Below are positions 10,059 through 18,519 of a stretch of DNA of 64,000 nucleotides, one piece after another. Position numbers and translations under genes: made by a program. The DNA is from Nocardioides plantarum. GTDB lineage: Bacteria > Actinomycetota > Actinomycetes > Propionibacteriales > Nocardioidaceae. How positions within the stretch are numbered: the stretch's first letter is position 1; the number at the start of each line of letters is the position of its first letter. Under the pieces are notes generated by a model, which saw nothing but the letters and a program-made list of their open reading frames with translations, searched no databases and was not told the DNA's origin. The stretch spans positions 434,001 to 498,000 of the forward strand of contig NZ_VDMS01000002.1 in the NCBI RefSeq assembly GCF_006346395.1, written 5' to 3'.

Positions 10059-10474
10059 CCTACCTCGACGCCCTGCAGACCACGCTCGCCGGCGAGCACG
10101 CCGCGCTGTTCGTCGTCGGCTACCTCGGCGCGCAGACCTCGCAGTCCAGGAGCCCGCAGCTCTACGCCACCCTGCGCGAGTCCTACGACGGGCACCGCGA
10201 CCGACGCGACCGGCTCGAGGACCTGGTCCGCGAGGCCGGCGGCGAGCCGGTCGCGGCGGGGGCGTCGTACGAGCTGCCGCAGGTCCGATCCGAGGACCCG
10301 ACGACCATCGCCGCGGCCGGGCTGGCCGTCGAGCGGGCGTGCGGCGCGACGTACGGCTTCCTGGTCGCCAACGCGACCGGCCACGGCCGGCGCTGGGCGG
10401 TCGCGGCGGTCGTCGACTCGGGCCTGCGCGAGATCGACCTCGGGGGCCGACCGCGGACCTTCCCGGGCCGCTGA
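10055..10474 (+). CDS. DUF4439 ferritin-like domain protein
   Basis: 139 aa, GTG start overlapping the lipoprotein stop. The helical sequence LDALQTTLAGEHAALFVVGYLGAQ (first part) and YATLRESYDGHRDRRDRLEDL (with Glu and His spaced as in ferritin-like bundles) is characteristic of DUF4439. The fold is predicted to be a four-helix bundle; the presence of bound metal is not established. It has no signal peptide, unlike its coupled partner. The pair is a conserved neighbour of rimP. Confidence 0.75.
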   Translation: MTYLDALQTTLAGEHAALFVVGYLGAQTSQSRSPQLYATLRESYDGHRDRRDRLEDLVREAGGEPVAAGASYELPQVRSEDPTTIAAAGLAVERACGATYGFLVANATGHGRRWAVAAVVDSGLREIDLGGRPRTFPGR

Positions 10475-10505
10475 GCCCGCAGAGCCGGGTGTGGGGCAAA
10501 AACTG

Positions 10506-10575
10506 AGCGGTCCGCGAACTCATCCTCCGGGGAACTCCCGAGATGCTCCCCGGAGGGACGAGTACGCGGACCGCT
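10506..10575. terminator. Large nested inverted repeat, probable bidirectional terminator
   Basis: Outer perfect 11-bp arms (10506-10516 AGCGGTCCGCG with 10565-10575) enclose ACTC/GAGT and a second perfect 10-bp stem (CCTCCGGGGA with TCCCCGGAGG). The whole element folds into a roughly 70-nt hairpin. It lies 31 bp after the DUF4439 stop and 175 bp beyond the stop of the convergent VEQE-repeat gene. Confidence 0.6.
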
Positions 10576-10599
10576 GGTGGCCTGGGACAGAGGCCAGTT

Positions 10600-10715
10600 C
10601 GAAGGGACCGGGTCAACCCCGGGGGGACACCCTTCGTGCAGAAGTCTGCAACAGACGGCAGTCCCGGCGACATGCGCGGAGATCATCACAAGTCTGCAAT
10701 GCAGAAACCTGCAGA
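10600..10715. repeat. Intergenic hairpin and five copies of a TCTGCA/TGCAGA hexamer
   Basis: A 7-bp stem CGAAGGG/CCCTTCG (10600-10606 with 10630-10636) is followed by two palindromes built from the same hexamer: TGCAGA-AG-TCTGCA (10637-10650) and TCTGCA-A-TGCAGA (10693-10705), with one more TGCAGA at 10710-10715. The region is downstream of both flanking genes, so it is not their promoter. It may hold a small RNA or a protein-binding site. No coding frame is convincing. Confidence 0.4.
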
Positions 10716-10749
10716 GCGACCCGAGCCGTCAGGCCACGACGCTGTCAGG

Positions 10750-10998
10750 TCACGACGTGACCGGCACGGGCGCGGCTTCCTGCTCGACCTCCTGCTCGAC
10801 CTCCTGCTCGACCTCCTGCTCGACCTCCTGCTCGACCTCCTGCTCGACCGACGAGCCCGCGAGGCCGCCGGCAGGTGCTGCGGCCCCCGCGGAGGCGACC
10901 GGGGCCCCGGCCACGACGACCAGGCCGGCAACGCCGAGGGCGGGGAGCCGGGCGAGACGGGCGAGACGGGAACGAGACGAGCGGTGCTGCTGAGTCAT
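10750..10998 (-). CDS. Small secreted protein with VEQE tandem repeats
   Basis: 82 aa from ATG at 10998, chosen because a strong GGAGG lies 6 bp upstream. The N-terminus MTQQHRSSRSRLARLARLP plus a hydrophobic core and VASAGA gives a Sec signal peptide (cleavage near residue 37). The mature part is Gly/Ala-rich and ends in six VEQE tetrapeptides, encoded by a 12-bp DNA repeat at 10777-10849, then a short PVPVTS tail. The repeat is acidic and probably helical. The number of units could change by slippage. No homologue is recognised. Confidence 0.7.
   Translation of the reverse strand: MTQQHRSSRSRLARLARLPALGVAGLVVVAGAPVASAGAAAPAGGLAGSSVEQEVEQEVEQEVEQEVEQEVEQEAAPVPVTS
10777..10849 (-). repeat. 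12-bp tandem repeat (about 6 units) inside the VEQE gene
   Basis: The plus-strand unit CTGCTCGACCTC is repeated about six times with no or almost no substitutions, which suggests recent expansion. Unit length is a multiple of 3, so copy-number change would keep the reading frame. Confidence 0.9.
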
Positions 10999-11130
10999 GG
11001 GGGCCTCCGTAGGTCTCGGTGCCCGGCCGAGTCCGGGCACTCGTGCGCCACGACCCGGGACCGGCCCGGATCACGACACCCTCGACCATCCCCCGGCCGG
11101 GGCGCCACGACGATGTTCGCCCACGTGCGG

Positions 11131-11149
11131 GTTCGTGCGATGCACGAAC
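11131..11149. promoter_or_regulatory. Perfect 8-bp inverted repeat between the VEQE and HAD genes
   Basis: GTTCGTGC-GAT-GCACGAAC, 30 bp after the HAD stop codon and about 130 bp upstream of the VEQE gene, both on the minus strand. It could be the terminator of HAD or an operator for the VEQE gene. The 3-base loop and lack of a T-tract leave both open. Confidence 0.45.
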
Positions 11150-11178
11150 TTGCAGGTGCGGACGCTCACGCCGGACCG

Positions 11179-11892
11179 TCAGGCCCAGCCGTCGAGGATC
11201 CCCACCACGTCGAGCAGCGTCGTGATGACCGCGTCGGGCTCCCCCTCGGTGTGGCCCACCTGCGTGCGCGGGATGGCGCTGTGCGGCACGTGGATCGCGC
11301 GCAGGCCCGCGTGGTGGGCACCCCAGACGTCGTCGAACAGGCGGTCGCCGACGTAGACGCAGCGCGCCGGATCGGTGACGCCGACGGCGTCCATCGCGGC
11401 CCGGAAGGCGTGCGGGGACGGCTTGGTCCAGGGGATCTCGCTGGAGTAGACGTCGCCGTCGATCAGGTGGCGCACACCGTCGCGCTCGAAGATGCCCTCG
11501 TGGACCGTGCGCGGCCAGATCGTGTTGGACAGCACGCCGATCGCCAGCCCGCGCTCGCGCAGGGCCTCCCACAGCGGCCCGACCTCGGGGTCGGTGAGCG
11601 TGTGCGGCTCCCAGAACGCGTAGTAGCCGGCCAGCAGCTCCGGGTCGTGATCGAGGCCGGCCTCGACGAAGAGGTCGGCCACCGTCGAGCTCTGCTGGTG
11701 GTCGCGGCTGCGCCCCCAGACGACGTCACCGGCGCGGTGCAGCCGCTCGGCCGACACGCTGACGTCGTGGTCGACGCCGACGACGGCCTGGGCCAGGGCC
11801 AGCGACTCGGCGTGGAAGTCGATGTCGTGCCACTTCGTCAGGGTGCCACCCCAGTCGAAGATCACCGCGTCGATCGTCGGGTGCCGAGCCAT
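11179..11892 (-). CDS. HAD-family hydrolase
   Basis: 237 aa from ATG at 11892, 17 bp after the proS stop. HAD motif I is FDWGGTL (the usual second Asp of DxD is Gly), motif II is LSNT, motif III Lys is in TKPSPHAF, and motif IV is VGDRLFDDVWGA with two Asp. The cap domain lies between motifs I and II. The first Asp nucleophile and the Mg-binding Asp pair are kept, so phosphatase or related phosphotransfer activity is likely, with the substrate unknown. The missing DxD Asp also occurs in dehalogenase-type members. Co-transcription with proS is likely. Confidence 0.85.
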   Translation of the reverse strand: MARHPTIDAVIFDWGGTLTKWHDIDFHAESLALAQAVVGVDHDVSVSAERLHRAGDVVWGRSRDHQQSSTVADLFVEAGLDHDPELLAGYYAFWEPHTLTDPEVGPLWEALRERGLAIGVLSNTIWPRTVHEGIFERDGVRHLIDGDVYSSEIPWTKPSPHAFRAAMDAVGVTDPARCVYVGDRLFDDVWGAHHAGLRAIHVPHSAIPRTQVGHTEGEPDAVITTLLDVVGILDGWA

Positions 11893-11909
11893 GACCGAGC
11901 CCGCTGCCC

Positions 11910-13691
11910 TCAGGAGCGGACGAGGGACACCAGGTGGTCGACCACGGAGGCCGCGGCGATGTCCTCGCGCTCGCCCGTACGCCGGTCCTTGACCTCGACC
12001 ACACCGTCGACGAGGCCCTTGCCGACCACGACGATCGTCGGGACGCCGATGAGCTCGGCGTCCTTGAACTTCACGCCCGGGCTGGTCTTGCCGCGCCGGT
12101 CGTCGTAGAGGACCCGGACCCCGGCGGCGTCGAGCTCGCGGGCGATCTCCTCGGCTGCGGTGAACAGCGCGTCGTCCTTGCCGGCGGCAACGAGGTGGAC
12201 GTCGGCGGGCGCCACCTCGCGCGGCCAGCACAGCCCGGCGTCGTCGAGGGTGCCCTCGGCGACGGCGGCGACCGCGCGGGTCACCCCGACGCCGTAGGAG
12301 CCCATGGTGACGGTGACGAGCTTGCCGTTCTCGTCGAGCACCTTGAGGTCGAGGGCCTCGGCGTACTTGCGGCCGAGCTGGAAGATGTGGCCCATCTCGA
12401 TGCCGCGGGCGCTGACGAGCACGCCCGCGTCACCGGTCTCGGCGCAGCGGGGGCACGGGTCGCCGTCGCGGACGTCGGCCGCCTCGACCGTGCCGTCACC
12501 GGTGAAGTCGCGACCCGCGACGAGGTCGACGACGTGGCTGCCGTCGACGTCGGCACCGGTGACCCAGCGGGTGCCTTCGACGACGCGGGGGTCGAGGAGG
12601 TAGCGGATGCCGGACGTGCTGTCCTCGCCGAGGACGCCGGGTCCGATGTAGCCCTTGACCAGCGCGGGGTGCTTGCGCAGCTCGGCCTCGTCCATGGGCT
12701 CGACCGTGATGGGCTCGAGCTGGCCCTCGAGGCGCTTCTGGTCGACCTCGCGGTCGCCGGGCAGGCCGATGGCGACGGGCTCGCGGGTGCCGTCGGGGTG
12801 CGTGAAGACGACGAGCACGTTCTTGAGGGTGTCGCCGGCGGCCCAGGGGCGGTCGTCGCGCGGGAGCTTCTCGTTGAGGAAGTCGACCAGCGAGTCGATC
12901 GTGGGCGTGCCGGGGGTCTGCTCGGCGTGGGCCGCGGGCACGCCGTCGTACGACGAGGGCGCGGGGGTGGGCACCTCGACGGCCTCGACGTTGGCGGCGT
13001 AGTCGCAGACGGTGCAGCGGACGTAGGTGTCCTCGCCGACCTCGGCCTTGGCCAGGAACTCCTCGGAGCGCGAGCCGCCCATGGCGCCCGAGGTCGCCTT
13101 GACGATCACGTAGTCGAAGCCGAGCCGGTCGAAGATCCGGACGTAGGCGTCGCGGTGCTTCTGGTAGCTGGCGTCGAGACCGGCGTCGTCGACGTCGAAG
13201 GAGTAGGAGTCCTTCATGACGAACTCGCGCCCGCGCAGGATCCCGGCGCGGGGTCGCGCCTCGTCGCGGTACTTGTTCTGGACCTGGTAGAGCGACAGGG
13301 GCAGGTCCTTGTAGGACGAGTAGAGGTCCTTCACGACGAGGGTGAACATCTCCTCGTGGGTGGGGCCGAGCAGGTAGTCGTCGTCCTTGCGGTCCTTGAG
13401 CCGGAAGATGCCGTCGCCGTACTCGGTCCAGCGGCCGGTCGCCTCGTAGGGCGCGCGGGGCAGCAGGGCGGGGAAGCTGAGCTCCTGCGCGCCGATGCCG
13501 TCCATCTCCTCGCGGATGATCCCCTCGATGCGACGCAGCACGCGCAGACCAAGCGGCAGCCAGCTGTAGATGCCGGGTGCGGCGCGCCGGATGTAACCGG
13601 CGCGGACCAGGAGGCGGTGGCTCGGGACCTCGGCGTCGGCTGGGTCGTCGCGCAGGGTGCGCACGAACAGGGTCGACATCCGGAGAATCAT
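11910..13691 (-). CDS. proS: Prolyl-tRNA synthetase
   Basis: 593 aa, bacterial type. Class II motif 1 includes [20 protein letters not shown], motif 2 [21 protein letters not shown] (near residues 140-160) and motif 3 [16 protein letters not shown]. The editing (YbaK-like INS) domain sits between motifs 2 and 3 (about residues 225-400). The anticodon-binding domain ends the protein. It charges tRNA-Pro with proline. The ATG at 13691 gives the usual MIxRMSxLF start. It is followed closely by the HAD gene. The 138 bp to the antiporter gene upstream contain no other gene. Confidence 0.97.
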   Translation of the reverse strand: MILRMSTLFVRTLRDDPADAEVPSHRLLVRAGYIRRAAPGIYSWLPLGLRVLRRIEGIIREEMDGIGAQELSFPALLPRAPYEATGRWTEYGDGIFRLKDRKDDDYLLGPTHEEMFTLVVKDLYSSYKDLPLSLYQVQNKYRDEARPRAGILRGREFVMKDSYSFDVDDAGLDASYQKHRDAYVRIFDRLGFDYVIVKATSGAMGGSRSEEFLAKAEVGEDTYVRCTVCDYAANVEAVEVPTPAPSSYDGVPAAHAEQTPGTPTIDSLVDFLNEKLPRDDRPWAAGDTLKNVLVVFTHPDGTREPVAIGLPGDREVDQKRLEGQLEPITVEPMDEAELRKHPALVKGYIGPGVLGEDSTSGIRYLLDPRVVEGTRWVTGADVDGSHVVDLVAGRDFTGDGTVEAADVRDGDPCPRCAETGDAGVLVSARGIEMGHIFQLGRKYAEALDLKVLDENGKLVTVTMGSYGVGVTRAVAAVAEGTLDDAGLCWPREVAPADVHLVAAGKDDALFTAAEEIARELDAAGVRVLYDDRRGKTSPGVKFKDAELIGVPTIVVVGKGLVDGVVEVKDRRTGEREDIAAASVVDHLVSLVRS

Positions 13692-13829
13692 GGCGTCAGG
13701 CTACGGGTCTGGTTCCGGCGACGACCAACCAGTTCTCCAGCACCCTCATCACCCCGCAGGCCATCAGCGGCGCTCCGGGTCGCCGGCCCGCCTCCCACGA
13801 GCTCGGCCAGCACCGGCCCTCGGTGGGGG

Positions 13830-15113
13830 TCAGGCTGCGCGGTCGAGGCTCTCGCCGGGGCCGTCGGGGTCGGGCCGGGCCACGAGGTCGTGCCCGCGCT
13901 CGTCCTCGGCGGGCACCGGGAGGCCGGAGACGGCGAGGCGGGTGAGTGGTCCGGCCACCACGGAGGTGGCGATGCCGATCGTCATGATGACGGCGTGCCA
14001 TCCCGCATCGACGACCCCCGCTCTCAGAGCGAGGTCGGCGAGCATGATCTCCATCGCTCCGCGCGCCGAGAGGAGGGTGCCGATGGCCCGCGCCTCCCTG
14101 CGCTCGAAGCCCGCCAGGCGGCCACCGGCCCAGCCCCCGACGATCTTGCTGACGAGGGCGAGACCGACCAGCGCGACGGTGACCAGCACCAGACCGGGAG
14201 AGAGGGCCCCCAGGTCGATCGTCAGGCCCATGCTCGCGAACGCCAGCGGGGCCAGCAGCCTCGAGACGGTCTCGTCGAGGGCCCGGGTCTGGGCCGGGTC
14301 GCCGTTCGCGGCACCCGCCGCGCAGACCCCGACCAGGAACGCCCCGATCACCCCGTCCAACCCGAGCAGCCCGGCCGTGGCGGCACCGCAGAGGACGGCG
14401 ATGACCAGGGTGCAGCTCTCGGCGTGCGGCACGGAGCGCCCCGGGCGGTTGATCCGCAGGACCAGCAGCGCCGTCACGGCCAGGCTCGCACCGGCCAGGA
14501 CGAGGGAGACGACCGTGGGGCCCGTGCCGGTCGAGCCGACGGCGGCGCTGAAGAGCAGCCAGACGACCAGGTCCATCGCGACGGCGGCGGCGAGCGCGAC
14601 CTGGGCCCAGAGCTGGTGCGCCACCCCCAGCTCGGACAGGATCCTGATCGCGACCGGGACCGCGGAGACCGCGAGCACGACGCCGATGACGAGCGTGAAC
14701 CGCCAGGTCTCGGTGTCGGTGTCGAGCGAGGGGGCGGCCCACAGTCCGACCCCGATACCGAGCGCCAGGGGCAGCAGGAACGCCGGGGCACAGACCAGGA
14801 GGACCCGTCCGGCGTGGCGCCGGATGATGGCCGGGGACATCTCGAGGGCGCTGACCCCGACCACGACCAGGAGCGCCAGGTGCGCGAGCTCGGCCAGCGT
14901 CCCGCCCGGGGGGAACAGTGCGTGCTGCGCGTCGGGTGCGAACCATCCCAGGACCGAGGGCCCGAGAAGCAGGCCGGACACGAGCTGGCCGAGGACCTGA
15001 GGCATCCGCAGCGCGGATGCGGTCCGGGCGCCGACCGACGCGCCAGCCAGGAGGAGGGCGACCGCGAGGCAGAGCAGGGTCGCCTCGGGGACCAGCGGGC
15101 TGCTCACGGTCAC
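13830..15113 (-). CDS. CPA2-type cation:proton antiporter
   Basis: 427 aa with about 12 hydrophobic segments. The pattern VLGQLVSGLLLGPSVLGW (residues about 39-56), AVSAVPVAIRILSELGV, and SKIVGGWAGGRLAGFERREA is that of KefB/NapA-like monovalent cation:H+ antiporters. There is no C-terminal TrkA-N domain. GTG start overlaps the thioesterase stop (GTGA), so it belongs to the same transcript as the biosynthetic genes. In the cluster it may support pH or ion balance, or export; that is inference. Confidence 0.85.
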   Translation of the reverse strand: MTVSSPLVPEATLLCLAVALLLAGASVGARTASALRMPQVLGQLVSGLLLGPSVLGWFAPDAQHALFPPGGTLAELAHLALLVVVGVSALEMSPAIIRRHAGRVLLVCAPAFLLPLALGIGVGLWAAPSLDTDTETWRFTLVIGVVLAVSAVPVAIRILSELGVAHQLWAQVALAAAVAMDLVVWLLFSAAVGSTGTGPTVVSLVLAGASLAVTALLVLRINRPGRSVPHAESCTLVIAVLCGAATAGLLGLDGVIGAFLVGVCAAGAANGDPAQTRALDETVSRLLAPLAFASMGLTIDLGALSPGLVLVTVALVGLALVSKIVGGWAGGRLAGFERREARAIGTLLSARGAMEIMLADLALRAGVVDAGWHAVIMTIGIATSVVAGPLTRLAVSGLPVPAEDERGHDLVARPDPDGPGESLDRAA

Positions 15114-15547
15114 ACCAGGTCGTGGGCGGCGCGGAAGCGTTCGCGGTCGACGATCCCGCGGACGTGGGTGCCCGACAGCACCGGTCGGTCACCGTCGTGG
15201 GCGGCGACCTCGAAGGTGAGCGACGCCCCCTCGACCTCCACCAGGGTCGCGCTCACCCGCACCGTCGCGCCCAGGCGCGTCGGCGCGAGGTGGCGCACGT
15301 CGTGCGCCGCGCCGACGCTCATCCACCCCGGTGCGACCTCGGGCCCCACGTCCGGCGCGATCGCGGCGATCGCGGCCAGCTCGGCCCACCACAGCAGCAC
15401 CGGCGTGGCCAGCACGGGCAGGTCGTTGGCCCACGCGGTGGCCAGGTGCCCGGTCTCGACGACCCGGGCCAGGCTGGCCGTGCGCGCGAGCGGCGGGACG
15501 GGCCTGGCCCGCGCCACGGGGGGAGCCTGGCGCACGGGGGCGGTCAT
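15110..15547 (-). CDS. FlK-like hotdog-fold thioesterase
   Basis: 145 aa. Residues 48-56 (TPVLLWWAE) give Thr and Glu spaced as Thr42/Glu50 in fluoroacetyl-CoA thioesterase FlK, and His86 (VRHLAPTRLGATVRV) is in the place of its catalytic His. The ending THVRGIVDRERFRAA is also typical of the family. It should hydrolyse a small acyl-CoA or acyl-carrier thioester. The start overlaps the acyl-CoA dehydrogenase stop (ATGA) and the stop overlaps the antiporter start. FlK itself is a self-resistance enzyme, so detoxifying or product-release roles are both possible. Confidence 0.75.
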   Translation of the reverse strand: MTAPVRQAPPVARARPVPPLARTASLARVVETGHLATAWANDLPVLATPVLLWWAELAAIAAIAPDVGPEVAPGWMSVGAAHDVRHLAPTRLGATVRVSATLVEVEGASLTFEVAAHDGDRPVLSGTHVRGIVDRERFRAAHDLV

Positions 15548-16707
15548 GCCGCCCGCTCCCCGGCGGCCTGGCCGGCGCGGCGAAGCGCCACCATCTGGTT
15601 GAAGACGTTCTTGCGCTGCATCTCCGAGGTGCCACCGGCGATGATCGTGCCGAGCCCGTCGAGGAAGCGGCGCGACGCGGGGCCCGTCATGTAGCCGAGG
15701 TGACCCAGCAGGCGGATCGCGTTCTCGGTGCCGGCCACGAGCTGCTCGGAGCCCTGGTACTTCGCGATCGAGCAGAGCATGGAGGCTTCGGGGCGCTGGG
15801 CCAGCACCGCCTCCAGGGCGGCGTACGACGTCCAGCGCGTGGTCTCGATACCGAACCGGATGTCGGTCAGCCGACCCTGCACGTACTGGTGCTCGGCGAT
15901 CGGCTGCTTGAACGCCGTCCGCCGCTCGGCGTGGTCCATCGACTCCTCGAGCACGGGCTCCAGGAACGCCGCGGCGGCCACGCCGTACAGCAGCCGGTCG
16001 AGGCTGATGGTGTCGTAGATGATCTCCAACCCGCGCCCGACCCCCGCGAAGACCCCGTGCCGGTCGAGCTGCACGTGGTCGAGGTGCAGCGGACCGGTCG
16101 GGCTGGTCCGGTTGCCCAGCATGTCCTCGACCTCTCCGTGGCGCACCCCGGGCGTGCTGGTGTCGACCAGGAAGAGCGTGATGTCGCGCGATCCCACCTC
16201 GGGGACCCGGCCCAGGACCAGGGCGATGTCGGCGATCGGTCCGTGGGTGATGTGGTCCTTGGTCCCGCTCAGCACGTAGCCGTCCCCGTCGCGACGGGCG
16301 GTCGTCGTCGTCCCCGCGACGTCGGAGCCGCCCCGGGTCTCGGTCAGGGCGGTGGCACCCACCGCACCGCTCATCAGCCGCGGGAGGAAGCGGTCGATCT
16401 GGGTCTCGCTCCCGTGCTTGAGCAGCGAGCGGATGAGCCCGGCCTGGGCGACCATCGAGAGGTTGAAGCCCAGGTCCCTCCCGCCCGAGGCGATGCCCTC
16501 GAACGCCGCGACGAAGTCCCACCAGGTGCCGTCGGCGCCACCGAAGTGGCGTGGGACCGCCAGGCGCCACACGCCGGCGTCCGCGACGGCCTGCCAGGAC
16601 TCGTGGTCGAACTGGCCGGCGCGGTAGCAGGCCTCGGAGTTGACAGCGACCGTCGAGCTCGCGACCTCGTGGAATCGGGTCCGGATGCGTGCGGATGGCT
16701 GGTGCAT
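15544..16707 (-). CDS. Acyl-CoA dehydrogenase family flavoprotein
   Basis: 387 aa. Signature ATALTETRGGSDVAG (about residues 118-132) binds FAD/substrate, and IIAGGTSEMQRKNVF ends the C-terminal helical domain. As in many actinobacterial members, the IYEGT catalytic Glu is not at its MCAD position (IIAGGT), so the base may lie elsewhere. Expected reaction: alpha,beta-desaturation of an acyl thioester, or N-oxygenation-type chemistry in biosynthetic relatives. The ATG at 16707 lies in the 219-bp gap that holds the large palindrome. Confidence 0.85.
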   Translation of the reverse strand: MHQPSARIRTRFHEVASSTVAVNSEACYRAGQFDHESWQAVADAGVWRLAVPRHFGGADGTWWDFVAAFEGIASGGRDLGFNLSMVAQAGLIRSLLKHGSETQIDRFLPRLMSGAVGATALTETRGGSDVAGTTTTARRDGDGYVLSGTKDHITHGPIADIALVLGRVPEVGSRDITLFLVDTSTPGVRHGEVEDMLGNRTSPTGPLHLDHVQLDRHGVFAGVGRGLEIIYDTISLDRLLYGVAAAAFLEPVLEESMDHAERRTAFKQPIAEHQYVQGRLTDIRFGIETTRWTSYAALEAVLAQRPEASMLCSIAKYQGSEQLVAGTENAIRLLGHLGYMTGPASRRFLDGLGTIIAGGTSEMQRKNVFNQMVALRRAGQAAGERAA

Positions 16708-16760
16708 GGTGACGGGCTCCTCGATGGGTGATGGATCGGGCTGGGACGGGATGGAAAGGG

Positions 16761-16930
16761 CTAGTGGTGCGGGTCCGAAGTTCTTGATGGCTTGGCGTGC
16801 TCAGGGTGCGTGCCTTCGCGGTGGCGGCGGTCCGACGGCATACCTGGTCGTCTTCCGAGGATCGCCGGTGCCGCGAGGTGCGTGCCATCAGTGCGCGAAG
16901 CGTCCAAGAACTTCGGCCCCGTGCCACTAG
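16761..16930. repeat. 170-bp imperfect palindrome with CTAG-bounded ends (MITE- or REP-like)
   Basis: The left end CTAGTGGTGCGGGTCCGAAG (16761-16780) and the reverse complement of the right end differ at 3 of the first 20 positions, and the similarity runs inward to about 75 bp on each side at roughly 70-75% by eye. The 11-mer CGGGCTGGGAC occurs just outside both ends (about 16738 and 16934). The TAG stop of the decarboxylase lies in the right terminal CTAG. The layout suggests a non-autonomous mobile element or a long transcript hairpin between the decarboxylase and dehydrogenase genes. Confidence 0.65.
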
Positions 16931-18519
16931 GACGGGCTGGGACCGGGTCCCTGGTCGATCTGCGGGGTCGAGCGCGATGGTCGCCGCCCCGGCGTCTCGG
17001 TGGCGTCACGGACGACCTGCAGGGTGGCCAGGGCGGGGTCGGCCGCGTAGGCCACCCGGCCTCCGTGGTCGAGCATCGCCCGCAGTGACGCGATCACCTC
17101 GGCGGTGATCTGCTCCCCGGGTGCGAGCACCGGCACCCCCGGCGGGTAGGGCGCGATCAGCTCGGCGCTGGTCCGACCCACCGCCTGCTCGGGTGCCAGC
17201 GCCTCCCGCTCGGCGAAGTGGGCCTCTCGTGGGCTCAGTACCGGGCGCGGGGTCACGCTCCACGCCGCCGCCGGGACCGGTGCGCGCGGCGCGCCCCGGT
17301 GTCGCTCGATCGAAGCCCCCAGCGCGGTCACCAGCTGATCGAGGTCGTCCGCCGAGTCGGCGATCGTGATCATCGGGATCAGGGTGTCCAGGTCGGCCAT
17401 CTCCAGCGGGAGCCCCAGCGCGTCGAGATCGGCACCGACGTCGAGCCCGTTGGCGCCGGTGCCGGCCAGGCACACGACGAGCTTGACCGGGTCGACGACG
17501 GCTCCGTCGGGCAGTCGCCCCGCGAGCACCCTCACCCCGGGGATCGCGGCGAGCCTCGTGCGGGCCCGACGCACGGCCGGCAGGAGGAGGTCGAAGAGCC
17601 CCCGGCCGTCGCGCTGGAGCAGCGCCCGGGCGGCGTCGATGCTCGCCAGGATCGAGCCCGAGGGGCTGGTGGTGTGGGTCGCGTCGAAACCCGACTCCAG
17701 GCGTTGGGGCGAGAGGAGCCCGCCGGACCGGGTGGTCCGGGCGAGCACCACGGCCGCCTGGTTCATGGCCGGCAGGGACTTGTGGGCACTGATCACCACG
17801 GCGTCGGCGCCCGCGCGCAGCGGGAACGGCGGCAGGTCCGGGTGGGCTCCGAAGTGCGCTCCCCAGGCAGCGTCGACCACCAGGGGGACGCCCGCCTCGT
17901 GGGCCACCTCGGCGTACTCGCGGACCGGACCGCAGGTGCCGACGTAGGACGGCTCGGTGAGGAAGACCCCGCAGACCCGGTCGGTCGCCAGCGCACGGCG
18001 TACGTCGTCGACCGGCACGCAGGTGGGCAGGCCCGACTCCGGGTCGATGCCCGGTCGCACCCACACCGGGTCCAGCCCCGCCAGCGCCAAGCCGGTCAGC
18101 AGCGAGCGGTGCAGGGTCCGACTGACCACCACCCGGTCTCCGGGTCGGCCCAGGGCGAGGGTCAGGGCCTGGTTGCCGTGGGTCGCGCCACCGACGGAGA
18201 ACCGCGCCCAGTCGGCCCCCCAGTGCTCTGCAGCCAGGCGCTCGGCCTGCGCCAGCCGTCCCACGGTCAGGCCCACGGTGTCCAGACCTCCGAAGAGCGG
18301 TACGTCGCCCTCGACGAGGGTCCCGGTCAGGTGGGTGCGCTGCTTGTGACCCGGGATGGTGAAGGGACGGGTGCGCCCCTGCCGGGTCGCCTCGGTGAAG
18401 CGGAGCCACGCGGCGAGGAGCGGTGCCTCGCCGGCCAACCCGCGCGGGTCTGCGAGCCCGGAGCCGGCAGGCGCGGATCCGGTGGGGGCGGTCGAGGCAC
18501 CCGCCGAGACGATCGTCAT
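16927..18519 (-). CDS. Orn/Lys/Arg decarboxylase-type PLP enzyme
   Basis: 530 aa, the short form without the N-terminal wing domain. Motifs: PFTIPGHKQRTHLTG (about residues 52-66), the Schiff-base region ISAHKSLPAMNQAAVV with its Lys, and VVDAAWGAHF for the PLP-ring Asp. A C-terminal domain follows (SPREAHFAEREAL, APYPPGVPVLAPGE). Family members decarboxylate ornithine, lysine or arginine. Together with the EctB-like enzyme, diaminobutyrate is another possible substrate, by inference. The start overlaps the FHA gene stop (ATGA). The stop lies inside the palindrome, so the C-terminus (PQIDQGPGPSPS) may have been reshaped by its insertion. Confidence 0.82.
   Translation of the reverse strand: MTIVSAGASTAPTGSAPAGSGLADPRGLAGEAPLLAAWLRFTEATRQGRTRPFTIPGHKQRTHLTGTLVEGDVPLFGGLDTVGLTVGRLAQAERLAAEHWGADWARFSVGGATHGNQALTLALGRPGDRVVVSRTLHRSLLTGLALAGLDPVWVRPGIDPESGLPTCVPVDDVRRALATDRVCGVFLTEPSYVGTCGPVREYAEVAHEAGVPLVVDAAWGAHFGAHPDLPPFPLRAGADAVVISAHKSLPAMNQAAVVLARTTRSGGLLSPQRLESGFDATHTTSPSGSILASIDAARALLQRDGRGLFDLLLPAVRRARTRLAAIPGVRVLAGRLPDGAVVDPVKLVVCLAGTGANGLDVGADLDALGLPLEMADLDTLIPMITIADSADDLDQLVTALGASIERHRGAPRAPVPAAAWSVTPRPVLSPREAHFAEREALAPEQAVGRTSAELIAPYPPGVPVLAPGEQITAEVIASLRAMLDHGGRVAYAADPALATLQVVRDATETPGRRPSRSTPQIDQGPGPSPS

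Noticed and set aside
10777..10849. CRISPR-like array
   Set aside because: The 12-bp units are contiguous with no spacers and lie in frame inside a coding sequence.
11934..15602. Very long plus-strand open frame opposite proS and the antiporter
   Set aside because: It is antisense to three well-supported genes and its product is low-complexity without motifs.
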